In this document: positions 54,344-62,038 of the stretch, in pieces
Position numbering within the stretch: position 1 is the stretch's first letter
How the letters are laid out: the number at the start of each line of letters is the position of its first letter
Origin: Nocardioides marmorisolisilvae
GTDB taxonomy: Bacteria; Actinomycetota; Actinomycetes; Propionibacteriales; Nocardioidaceae
Assembly: GCF_003725775.1 (NCBI RefSeq)
Contig: NZ_RJSG01000002.1
Span: 248,001-312,000, forward strand
Direction: 5' to 3'
DNA: 64,000 nt
Translations under genes and position numbers: made by a program
Notes under the pieces: generated by a model
Database searches by the model: none
Seen by the model: only the letters and a program-made list of their open reading frames with translations
Told to the model about the DNA's origin: nothing

Positions 54344-55279
54344 CTAACGCGCTGCCTTGCTGGCACTCACAGCTGCTGCCAGAGTTGGACTGACCAAAAG
54401 TTGGTCGAGCAACGACCAAACCCGACCTGTTGCAAAGGTGCCTTTGGTGCTGATTGATGGAATAGGAATGTCAGGGCCTAGCTCATAGACAATGTGCGCG
54501 CCATCGCCTTCCTCTCCCGCGACAGATGGCCAGCGCTCGGTCAGAGTCGGAACGACTTCGAAGCTTGCGACACGATTTACCTGCTGGACGACACCGTTCC
54601 ACCGAAAGCACAGGAAGTTTGGCGCAATCTTCGGCCAGCCGTTCGTGCCGTACGGGTGGAAGTACACGCGTTCGTTGGTCACGTACTCGCGAAAGGTGCG
54701 GTGGCCGAACGGCGAGTTCGACACGACCACGCAGAACACCCACTGATCTTCAAATGGAACTGAAGACGTCGTCTTGCCCATGTACTCCTCCAATTCGTCA
54801 AGCCATAGCCGTTGCCTACCAGCAACAGAGCCCTGGCTGGTTTTGACCAGGCTTCGGACGGTGTCCCAGGAGAGATGGACGACTGGAGTTCCCTCGACCT
54901 GCTTTGGCAGTTCGGTCGTGGCCCATCGCTCCGATGCATCGGAAAGCGTGACGAAGATCTGCTGATCGAACCCGTGGAAGCGCGGGTGATATCGCCGCAG
55001 CTGGTCTTCGCTCGGCAGGAGCCAGCCCTGTTTGGCTTCGACGATGATCCGCGCCCCTGGGGCCGTCAACTCAATGTCGGTTCGCCCTCCAGAGACGACC
55101 TCTTCCAGAGTGACGGTCACGTCCTCGGCCTTGGCCTGGACGCCTACGTGCCTCAACAGCTCGTTTAGGAGCGCCGGTGAACGCGAAAGAGTCCACCCAA
55201 GCGACGCTGTCAGGTCGACCTCATCGCGTCCAAGGAGGTCGAATACGGAGGTCGCTTCGCGGCCATATTTGTGAACCAT
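54344..55279 (-). CDS. PD-(D/E)XK nuclease-like protein
   Basis: 311 aa, GGGAG before the ATG. The early core has GGRTDIEL with D68, then RIIVEAKQG with E81 and K83, spaced D-x12-E-x-K as in restriction-type nucleases. The rest (ITHERE-like WVFCVVVSNSPFGHRTFREYVTNERVYFHPYG) is a globular domain I do not recognise. No membrane segment. Lower GC than flanking genes. It lies between an MFS gene and the tail fragment of another, consistent with insertion. A defence nuclease is possible. Confidence 0.75.
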   Translation of the reverse strand: MVHKYGREATSVFDLLGRDEVDLTASLGWTLSRSPALLNELLRHVGVQAKAEDVTVTLEEVVSGGRTDIELTAPGARIIVEAKQGWLLPSEDQLRRYHPRFHGFDQQIFVTLSDASERWATTELPKQVEGTPVVHLSWDTVRSLVKTSQGSVAGRQRLWLDELEEYMGKTTSSVPFEDQWVFCVVVSNSPFGHRTFREYVTNERVYFHPYGTNGWPKIAPNFLCFRWNGVVQQVNRVASFEVVPTLTERWPSVAGEEGDGAHIVYELGPDIPIPSISTKGTFATGRVWSLLDQLLVSPTLAAAVSASKAAR

Positions 55280-55412
55280 CTAGAACTCCCAGCTCGACTC
55301 AGGCTCAAGTTAATGTCGTCGGCTGACGATTGAGGACGAAACGCTGTGGATTCCGGGAGGCGCTCCCGATGAGAGCGATCTGGATGGAGAAAGTGCCGAA
55401 ACGCCCGCAGGG

Positions 55413-55517
55413 CTAACCGTCGGGGCCTGCTTCGCCGTAGCCGGGGCGATTCTCGCCGCTTTGTTGATCTCCAGTAAGGACAGTGAAGAGCACGCTCATC
55501 CACGTTCACGACGGTGA
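55413..55517 (+). pseudogene. Remnant of a second MFS exporter 3' end
   Basis: The frame LTVGACFAVAGAILAALLISSKDSEEHAH matches the C-terminus of the exporter ending at 54229 almost residue for residue, while the DNA differs mostly at third codon positions. No start, no helices upstream: everything before about 55413 is unrelated. So it is the tail of a diverged paralogue, not a fresh duplicate. It shares the 345-nt gap between the PDDEXK gene and the SHOCT gene; nothing else is seen there. Confidence 0.8.
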
Positions 55518-55612
55518 CGACGAAACCTCCGTCCGTCTCCGTATTTGTCCTGAGGGGACAACGGGAGGGACAAGGTTGCCGACGTTTGCGACGGCCACCT
55601 CTGGAGTTGTCC

Positions 55613-55618
55613 TAAAGT
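55613..55618 (+). promoter_or_regulatory. -10 element of the SHOCT gene
   Basis: TAAAGT ends 6 nt before the ATG at 55625. Confidence 0.55.
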
Positions 55619-55624
55619 CCTCGC

Positions 55625-56263
55625 ATGGCGCTATATCAGGAGCTGACGGGCCAGGGTCGTGTCGTTGGTGGACACCTTGCCGGCGGCACCGTGTTCTCCG
55701 GGAGGGGCGGGTTTTCCAAGAACGGGGACCTGTCGATTCAGCATTCGTCCAACCCATTCAAGCGGCACAAGATCAACGCCGAGACCATCACTGAGTGGGA
55801 AGAACTGGACCCCCGAAAGGGCCTCGCCGGCGCAATGGGCCAAGCAGCCGCACGAGCGGCACTCCCGGGAGCCGTCGGCAAGGCGGTCGGAGCCAGCCTG
55901 GGAGCGGCGTTCGACTCCGGACACACGCTTCGCGTCGTCTGGGCCGATGGAAAGCAGTCTGTCGTCGAGCTTCCCGAGAAGCAGTTCATGGTGCTCAGCA
56001 TCTTGCTCAAGGACTGTCAGGTGATCCCGGAGACGCCCGCCGAATCGGAGGAAGCTCCTCCGGCAGCCGGCATGGCAGGGAAGATCGCCGACCTCGCGTC
56101 CACAGCTTTCGCGCGACGCAGGCAAGCCGCGGAGGCTGACAGCGGTGCGCCTGCCCCTGATCCGGCCGAGCAGATCGCCAAGCTTGCCTCGCTTCACGCC
56201 CAAGGCTTGATTACGGACACGGAGTTTTCGGACAAGAAGGCTGAACTTCTCAAGCGCTTCTGA
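55625..56263 (+). CDS. SHOCT-domain protein, otherwise unknown
   Basis: 212 aa. The N-terminal half is beta-rich (VVGGHLAGGTVFSGRGGFSKNG) with a Gly/Ala helix (GAMGQAAARAALPGAVGKAVGASLGAAF). The C-terminal ~30 residues are a SHOCT motif (EQIAKLASLHAQGLITDTEFSDKKAELLKRF region). SHOCT tails are oligomerisation or docking helices found on varied proteins. Function unknown. Confidence 0.75.
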   Translation: MALYQELTGQGRVVGGHLAGGTVFSGRGGFSKNGDLSIQHSSNPFKRHKINAETITEWEELDPRKGLAGAMGQAAARAALPGAVGKAVGASLGAAFDSGHTLRVVWADGKQSVVELPEKQFMVLSILLKDCQVIPETPAESEEAPPAAGMAGKIADLASTAFARRRQAAEADSGAPAPDPAEQIAKLASLHAQGLITDTEFSDKKAELLKRF

Positions 56264-56412
56264 CTCAAGCGCAGGAAGCTCGTGCTCCGGACTACTTCCC
56301 ATGGGAGTTGGCTCCGCGTTCCGCGCCTCGTCACCCGTCCGGCCTTCACATCACCGCCGATCCAAGGCAAGGTGTTGCCCGGCGGGGGTGGCTGACACGA
56401 GGGAGTGCGTCA

Positions 56413-58203
56413 ATGCAGACCAACCGTCCACGCCTGCTCGCCGTCGCGGCAGCAGCCGCCCTGGCGATCACCGGAGCCAGCGCGCTGGCTGGCACGCCGA
56501 CCGCGAGCGCGAAGGGTGCTCCAGCGAAGGACACCACCGTCCACCTGCTCGCCTTCAACGACTTCCACGGCAACATCGACCCGCCCTCCGGCAGCGGCGG
56601 CTTGGTCAACGGCGTACCGGCGGGCGGTGTCGAGTACCTCGCCCACGCCGTCAAGGCGCAGCGGGCCACCGACAAGACCAAGACGCCGTACGTCTACACG
56701 GTCGCTGCCGGTGACATCGTCGGCGGCAGCCCGCTGGTCAGCGCGGCGTTCCACGACGAGCCGGCGGTCGAGGAGATGAACTCGCTCGGCCTGGACGTCA
56801 CCAGCGTCGGCAACCACGAGTTCGACGAGGGCGTCACCGAGCTGAAGCGGCTCCAGAACGGCGGCTGCCACCCGGTCGACGGCTGTCAGGACGGCGACGG
56901 GTTCGCCGGTGCCAACTACCCGATGCTGGCGGCGAACGTGGTCGACAAGGTCACCGGGCAGCCGATCCTGGCGCCGTACGTGATCAAGAAGGTCGGCAAC
57001 GCCAAGATCGCGTTCATTGGCGAGACCCTCGAGGGCACCCCGTCGATCGTGAACCCGGCCGGCATCCAGACCGTCAACTTCCTCGACGAGGCGGACACGG
57101 CAAACAAGTACGCGAAGCTGCTGCGCAAGACCGAGGGCGTGAAGGCGTTCGTCCTGCTGCTGCACGAGGGTGGCCAGCAGAACCCGCCGCCTGCCGCGGC
57201 CGACCCGAACGGGTGCGCGAACTTCAGCGGCGCGGTGACCGACATCGTGAAGCGGCTCGACCCGGCGTTCGGCATCGTGATCAGCGGCCACACCCACCGT
57301 TCCTACGTGTGCAACCTGCCGAACTCCTCGGGCAAGAACTCGCTGGTCACCAGCGCGGGCTCGGCCGGCACCCTACTCACCGATGTCACGTTCACCCTGG
57401 GGCACACGAGCAAGCAGTTCGTGTCCGCCTCCGCGGTGAACTCGATCGTCGAGAACGGGATCAAGAACCCCGACGGCACCTACCAGAAGGACGCGTCCGG
57501 CGTCTTCGTGAAGAACCCGGCGCTCGTCGACGGTCCGGCGAAGGTGATCGCCGACAAGTACCGAACCGCAGTGGCACCGCTCGCGAACCAGGTGGTGGGC
57601 GGCATCACCGCCGACATCACGAACGCGTCGAACGCCGCCGGTGAGAGCGCGCTGGGTGACGTGATCGCCGACGGCATGCTCGCCCGGACGCAATCAGCCG
57701 GAGCCCAGATAGGTCTGATGAATCCCGGCGGCATCCGCGCCAGCCTCAGCTATGCGTTCTCGCCCGGAGGAGAGGCGCCAGGGCAGGTGACGTACGGGGA
57801 GGCCTTCAGCGTGCAGCCGTTCAACAACCTCGTGGTGACGGTGTCGATCACCGGAGCCCAGCTCAAGGAGGTTCTTGAGCAGCAGTTCACCGGGTACGCC
57901 GGCCAGGGCAGCACCAAGTTCCTGCAGGTCTCGGCCGGGTTCACGTACTCCTACGACACGACGCGGGCGCTCGGTGACCGGATCAGCAACATGCAGCTGA
58001 ACGGGGTTCCGATGGATCCGGCGGCGACGTACCGGGTCTCGACGAACGACTTCGTGGCCAACGGCGGTGACGGATTCACGAACTTTGGTCCGTCGACGAA
58101 CCGGGTCTACGCTCCCGGCTTCGACGTCGACGCACTGACGGCGTACCTGGCCACCGGGCCGATCGCGCCGGGGCCGATGAACCGGATCACCAAGATCGCG
58201 TAG
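56413..58203 (+). CDS. Secreted 5'-nucleotidase (UshA-like metallophosphoesterase)
   Basis: 596 aa from the ATG at 56413. A signal peptide (LLAVAAAAALAITGASALA) ends near residue 32. The N-terminal calcineurin-like metal domain has LLAFNDFHGNI (D-x-H), AAGDIVGGSP (GD), SVGNHEFDEG (GNHE) and SGHTHRSY (GHTH). The C-terminal 5_nucleotid_C substrate domain has IGLMNPGGIRASL, YGEAFSVQPFNNLVV and ANGGDGF. It hydrolyses extracellular nucleotides to nucleosides and phosphate. No wall-anchor motif seen. Confidence 0.93.
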   Translation: MQTNRPRLLAVAAAAALAITGASALAGTPTASAKGAPAKDTTVHLLAFNDFHGNIDPPSGSGGLVNGVPAGGVEYLAHAVKAQRATDKTKTPYVYTVAAGDIVGGSPLVSAAFHDEPAVEEMNSLGLDVTSVGNHEFDEGVTELKRLQNGGCHPVDGCQDGDGFAGANYPMLAANVVDKVTGQPILAPYVIKKVGNAKIAFIGETLEGTPSIVNPAGIQTVNFLDEADTANKYAKLLRKTEGVKAFVLLLHEGGQQNPPPAAADPNGCANFSGAVTDIVKRLDPAFGIVISGHTHRSYVCNLPNSSGKNSLVTSAGSAGTLLTDVTFTLGHTSKQFVSASAVNSIVENGIKNPDGTYQKDASGVFVKNPALVDGPAKVIADKYRTAVAPLANQVVGGITADITNASNAAGESALGDVIADGMLARTQSAGAQIGLMNPGGIRASLSYAFSPGGEAPGQVTYGEAFSVQPFNNLVVTVSITGAQLKEVLEQQFTGYAGQGSTKFLQVSAGFTYSYDTTRALGDRISNMQLNGVPMDPAATYRVSTNDFVANGGDGFTNFGPSTNRVYAPGFDVDALTAYLATGPIAPGPMNRITKIA

Positions 58204-58212
58204 GCGTCGGTC

Positions 58213-58238
58213 GCCACCGGGCCCTCGGGCCCGGTGGC
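58213..58238 (+). terminator. Terminator after the 5'-nucleotidase
   Basis: A 12-bp perfect stem GCCACCGGGCCC / GGGCCCGGTGGC around TC. Confidence 0.75.
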
Positions 58239-58245
58239 ACCGGTC

Positions 58246-58362
58246 CTAGACCAGGTCAGGCTCCGGGCTCGGGTCGTCTGAGGGGTCCTCGCCGGGCGGG
58301 ATCGGGTCCTGGTCGGGCTCGACCAGCGGGCCCTCGTTGGGTTCGTCGGGGTGCAGGCTCAT
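58246..58362 (-). CDS. Possible small acidic Pro-rich protein
   Basis: 38 aa from the ATG at 58362 (MSLHPDEPNEGPLVEPDQD...), very acidic and Pro-rich. The frame extends to 58596, but the extension is Arg-rich and unlike a protein start. No strong ribosome site. It may be real and unstructured. Confidence 0.35.
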   Translation of the reverse strand: MSLHPDEPNEGPLVEPDQDPIPPGEDPSDDPSPEPDLV

Positions 58363-58594
58363 GGCGTGACGGCGTCCCATCTCTCGATCGCGAGGCAGGC
58401 TCGCGAAACCTGACCCTCCGGTGCCCGCGCCCGCGACCCTCAAACGCCTGCGCGGGCTCGCCGTGTGCTGACCGCGGTCCACGGCCAAACGCGCCAGGGT
58501 CAGGGTGGCTCGCGACACACGCTCAGGAGGGGTGAACCATGCCGCGGAGGGGTACGGGTGTTTCGGCACCCGGCCCTTGGGAAGAGGAACCCGC

Positions 58595-59758
58595 ATGACG
58601 ATCGATCAGTCCACCATGCTGGACGACCGGTACCGACTCGATGAACGCATCGGGACCGGCGGGATGGCCGACGTGTACCGCGCCACCGACGAGGTGCTGG
58701 GGCGGCAGGTCGCGGTGAAGGTGCTGCGCGAGGTCACCGACCCGCTCCAGCGGACCCGGTTCATCGACGAGGCCCGGACGTTGGCCGGCCTCGACCACCC
58801 TGGCCTGATCACGCTGCTTGACGCCGGTATCCGGGGAGAACGGCCGTACCTGGTGATGACGCTCGTGGAGGATGCGACGTTGTCCGCGCGGATCTCGGTC
58901 GGCCCGCTCGACTCCGACGAGGTGGCTGCTCTCGGGGCCCAGGTCGCCCGTGCCCTGGCGTACGCGCACGGCCAGGGCGTCGTGCACCGCGACGTGAAGC
59001 CGAGCAACGTGTTGCTCTGCGGCGACGGCCGAGCGCTGCTCGCCGACTTCGGTATCGCCCGGCTGGTGGGCGCGACCGAGCACCACACCCGCACCGGGGA
59101 CGCGATCGGCTCCCCGGCGTACCTGTCACCGGAGCAGGTGACGGGGGAGGAGCTCACCCCGGCGCTGGACATCTACTCCTTGGGACTGGTGCTGCTCGAG
59201 TCGCTGACGGCGCAGCGCGCCTACCCCGGTACGCCGGTCGAGGCGGCGGTCGCGCGACTGAACGCGGCCCCGGCGATCCCGGACTCGCTCTCGCCGGAGT
59301 GGCGTGAACTGATCCAGCAGATGACGCACCGGGTCCCGGAGAACAGGCCGAATGCGGTGGAGGTGGCCGACCTGCTCTCGTCCACTCCCTTCGAGGGAAC
59401 CGGAACCGCGTTTCGACAAGCTCAACGAACTCCAGACGAGTCCGAGGTCGAGCACACGGCGGTGCTGGAACTCGGCGCCCTCGACGCCGCGGCGACCACC
59501 GGTGCTGCGCCGTACGTCGACGGGCCCGTCGAGCGCGCCACGACCTACTTGGTGGACCCCGCGCACACCCGGAACTGGTTGTGGTGGCAGATCGGTGTGC
59601 TGGCGGTGATCAGCGTGGCGATCGTGATCGCGCTCGTCGTCCTGCTGAACGGCGGCAACGACACGAAGTCCGACAACGGCATTCCGGCGAACGTGCCGGC
59701 CCAGTACCAGGGTCCGCTGTCCGACCTGCACGACGCTCTGAACGGAGCGGCGCGATGA
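58595..59758 (+). CDS. Membrane-anchored Ser/Thr protein kinase (PknB-type)
   Basis: 387 aa from the ATG at 58595 (GAAGAGGAA site). The kinase domain is complete: glycine loop GTGGMADV, K42, E59, catalytic HRDVKPSN (131-138), DFG (151-153), and SPAYLSPEQ. A juxtamembrane linker (~262-335) contains FRQAQRTP at ~273, encoded by a dispersed repeat copy. One membrane helix (~337-358) and a short outer tail without PASTA domains follow. It phosphorylates proteins in response to unknown cues. Overlaps the downstream lipoprotein gene (ATGA). Confidence 0.93.
   Translation: MTIDQSTMLDDRYRLDERIGTGGMADVYRATDEVLGRQVAVKVLREVTDPLQRTRFIDEARTLAGLDHPGLITLLDAGIRGERPYLVMTLVEDATLSARISVGPLDSDEVAALGAQVARALAYAHGQGVVHRDVKPSNVLLCGDGRALLADFGIARLVGATEHHTRTGDAIGSPAYLSPEQVTGEELTPALDIYSLGLVLLESLTAQRAYPGTPVEAAVARLNAAPAIPDSLSPEWRELIQQMTHRVPENRPNAVEVADLLSSTPFEGTGTAFRQAQRTPDESEVEHTAVLELGALDAAATTGAAPYVDGPVERATTYLVDPAHTRNWLWWQIGVLAVISVAIVIALVVLLNGGNDTKSDNGIPANVPAQYQGPLSDLHDALNGAAR
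59409..59427. repeat. Dispersed repeat, form A, inside the kinase gene
   Basis: CGTTTCGACAAGCTCAACG, one base different at each end from the consensus; read as FRQAQR in the linker between kinase domain and membrane helix. Confidence 0.7.
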
Positions 59759-60282
59759 AGGCCCGCACGATCCTTCCCTCGATCATCCTCGGGAGCGCGC
59801 TGGTGCTCAGCGGCTGCGGAGCCCAGGCCGCGCTCACGGCGGCCGACGAGGTGCCGGCGTTGAACACGACCCTGGGCAAGGTCGACGGCTATCTGGCTCA
59901 CCACCAGTACTCGGCCGCACGCCGGGCGCTGTACTCGATGATCACCGGTGCCGAGTCTGCGCAGCGCAACGGCACCCTCTCGGACGCCGCCGCGAACCGG
60001 ATCATCTCCGCGGCCCGGGCGCTGCTGGCCGAGCTGCCCAAGCCGAAGCCGACGGTCACCCCGATTCCGACGCCGACTCCGCAGAAGCAGCCGGAGCGCA
60101 AGGGCCCGCCCAAGAAGCACGAGGACAAGCACAAGAAGTCCGACAACCAGGAGGGCGATCAACGACTGATCGCTCCCACGCCGACGGCGAGCTCCGCTTC
60201 GACCCCGACACCGACGCCCGACCCCTCGCCGACCCCGACGAGCACCGCGTCGCCGGCCGTCCTGACCCCGCCGACGCCGTGA
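59755..60282 (+). CDS. Lipoprotein coupled to the kinase gene
   Basis: 175 aa. A signal peptide with lipobox VLSGCGAQ places the lipidated Cys at about 20. A helical core (~22-95) contains repeated Ala/Arg-rich helices, and the C-terminal half is Pro/Thr/Lys rich (PTPTPQKQPERKGPPKKHEDKH, then TPTPDPSPTPT), likely wall-spanning. Start ATGA overlaps the kinase stop, so stoichiometric co-production is likely: a sensor partner or substrate of the kinase. Family unknown. Confidence 0.8.
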   Translation: MKARTILPSIILGSALVLSGCGAQAALTAADEVPALNTTLGKVDGYLAHHQYSAARRALYSMITGAESAQRNGTLSDAAANRIISAARALLAELPKPKPTVTPIPTPTPQKQPERKGPPKKHEDKHKKSDNQEGDQRLIAPTPTASSASTPTPTPDPSPTPTSTASPAVLTPPTP

Positions 60283-60291
60283 AGCGTTTGG

Positions 60292-60747
60292 TCAGTCGAA
60301 CGAAGCCGCCAGCGCTCCGAGCGTGACCGTCCGTTCCTTCTTCGCCATCACCCGGAACATCGGGACGGCCAGGTTGTAGATCCCGTAGGTCTGGATCCGG
60401 GCGTCGTGCCGGACCAAGGTGGTGCCGTCGGCCTGCTCCTCAAGGGTGTACGCCGGCCAGCCCTCGTACTTCAGCCGCCCGCCGCGACCCTGGTCCCACC
60501 AGTGGTAGACCAGCCGGCGCGACGGCTCGAAGACCTCGATCTCGCCGGGGGCCTCGCCCATTTTGGTCTGGTCGACGTACGTCGTCCCAGGACCCGGAGC
60601 CCCGGGTGAGGTCTGCTCGGAGTGCTTGCGGATGCTGCCCTTGGCGGGCATCCAGTCGTTGTGGCCGTTGATGTCGGCCAAGCGGGTGAAGACCTGGTCG
60701 GCCGGTGCGTTCACGACCTTCTGGAGCTCGAACTCGATGATTCCCAT
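60292..60747 (-). CDS. SRPBCC / polyketide-cyclase-fold protein
   Basis: 151 aa from the ATG at 60747 (IIEFELQKVVNAPADQVFTRLADINGHNDWMP). A START/SRPBCC helix-grip fold runs with the typical final helix (FRVMAKKERTVTLGALAASF). It binds a hydrophobic ligand; which one is unknown. Convergent to the lipoprotein gene. Confidence 0.83.
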   Translation of the reverse strand: MGIIEFELQKVVNAPADQVFTRLADINGHNDWMPAKGSIRKHSEQTSPGAPGPGTTYVDQTKMGEAPGEIEVFEPSRRLVYHWWDQGRGGRLKYEGWPAYTLEEQADGTTLVRHDARIQTYGIYNLAVPMFRVMAKKERTVTLGALAASFD

Positions 60748-60814
60748 GGGTTCACCGTGCCGCCTGGGCACGGGTCCGGGCATGGGGTGAATTCCCCAAC
60801 TTCGCGCGACGGGA

Positions 60815-61207
60815 TCAGCAGCGGCACCCGACCAGCGGCTCGTCCTTGTCCAACAGGCTCCGGACGGTGTCCGCGAGCCTGCTCAGGCTGAACGGCTTGG
60901 GTAGGAGCGCGGTGCACCCGGCGGCCATGCTGACGCGCCGGTCCGCTGCCGTGGTGCGGGCGCTGACCATCAGCACCGGGATCTCGGCGAGCGCCGGGTC
61001 GTTGCGCATCTCCCGGCACATCGCGATGCCGTCCATCCGCGGCATGGTCCAGTCGACGACGACCAGGTCGGGTCGGCGCCAACGAATCAGCTCCAGTCCC
61101 ATCAGCCCGTCACCCGCCGGGTGCACGTCGTAGCCGCTGGCCTTGAGCCGCAGCTCCATCAGGTCCCGCAGGTCCTCGTCGTCGTCGATCACCACGATGC
61201 TGACCAT
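60815..61207 (-). CDS. Single-domain response regulator (receiver only)
   Basis: 130 aa, ATG with GAGGTGG upstream; an in-frame GTG at 61216 is possible. Receiver fold: acidic pocket DDDED (8-12), phospho-acceptor D52 (VVVDWTMPRMDG), K about 103 (LLPKPF). No output domain, so it acts by protein contacts. Three Cys near the C-terminus (GCRC) are odd for this family. It could be a partner of the histidine kinase upstream. Confidence 0.87.
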   Translation of the reverse strand: MVSIVVIDDDEDLRDLMELRLKASGYDVHPAGDGLMGLELIRWRRPDLVVVDWTMPRMDGIAMCREMRNDPALAEIPVLMVSARTTAADRRVSMAAGCTALLPKPFSLSRLADTVRSLLDKDEPLVGCRC

Positions 61208-61339
61208 CTGCCCCACCTCGTCTCCCGGAGACGGTGCTTGGTCACCGTCCTCCCACTGGAACGACGGTAGGAGAGAACCCGACGTGGTCGCGCCGTACAG
61301 AGACGCAAGAGTTCCTCAAGAAATCGTCAAGGAGCCTCG

Positions 61340-62038
61340 TCAGGAGGCGGGTTCGTGGAGCCGGTAGCCCAGACCGCGCACGGTGAGGATCTGCACGCGG
61401 GACCCGGCGGGCCGCATCTTGCGGCGCAGGTTGGCGACGTGCACGTCGACCAGGTGTCGGTCGCGCCAGGATGCTCCCCAGAGCTCGATCATGAGCTCCT
61501 CGCGGGACACCAACTGTTCCGGACGGGCAGCCAGCGCTGCCAGCAGGTCGTACTCCAGCTTGGTCAGCCCGAGCTCGCTGCCGCCGACCTCGATGGTGCG
61601 CCTGTCGGTGTCCATGACCAGGTCTCCGTGCGCCAGAACACCGCCCGTGCTCGAGCGTCCAGCGGTTTCCAGCACTCGCGGTCGACGCAGCAGTGCGTTC
61701 ACGCGCGCATTCAGCTCCAGGGTGGAGAACGGCTTGCGGAGGTAGTCGTCGGCCCCGCTCTCCAGACCGAGCAGCACCACGTTCGACTCACTGCGAGCCG
61801 TCAGGATGATGACGTAGGCATCGGTGACCTGGCGCAGCTCACGGCACAGGGTCAGGCCGTCCCCGTCGGGAAGGTTCAGGTCGAGGGTGATCAGTTCCGG
61901 TTCGCGGTCCTGGACGGCGGCCAGCGCCTCGGCCCGGGTCGAGCTGACGGCCACCTCGAAGCCCGCGTTGGTCATGACGCTGCGCAGCAGGTTCTGCAGG
62001 TCGGGATCGTCCTCGACGACCAGGGCGTGGGCCGTCAT
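61340..62038 (-). CDS. OmpR-family response regulator
   Basis: 232 aa. Receiver with acidic ED-DPD at 9-13, D53 (LITLDLNLPDGDG), and K in YLRKPF. A winged-helix DNA-binding domain follows (LTKLEYDLLAALAARPEQLVSREELMIELWG...VDVHVANLRRKM). Its ATG overlaps the histidine kinase stop (ATGA), so the two form a cognate two-component pair. Targets unknown. Confidence 0.93.
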   Translation of the reverse strand: MTAHALVVEDDPDLQNLLRSVMTNAGFEVAVSSTRAEALAAVQDREPELITLDLNLPDGDGLTLCRELRQVTDAYVIILTARSESNVVLLGLESGADDYLRKPFSTLELNARVNALLRRPRVLETAGRSSTGGVLAHGDLVMDTDRRTIEVGGSELGLTKLEYDLLAALAARPEQLVSREELMIELWGASWRDRHLVDVHVANLRRKMRPAGSRVQILTVRGLGYRLHEPAS

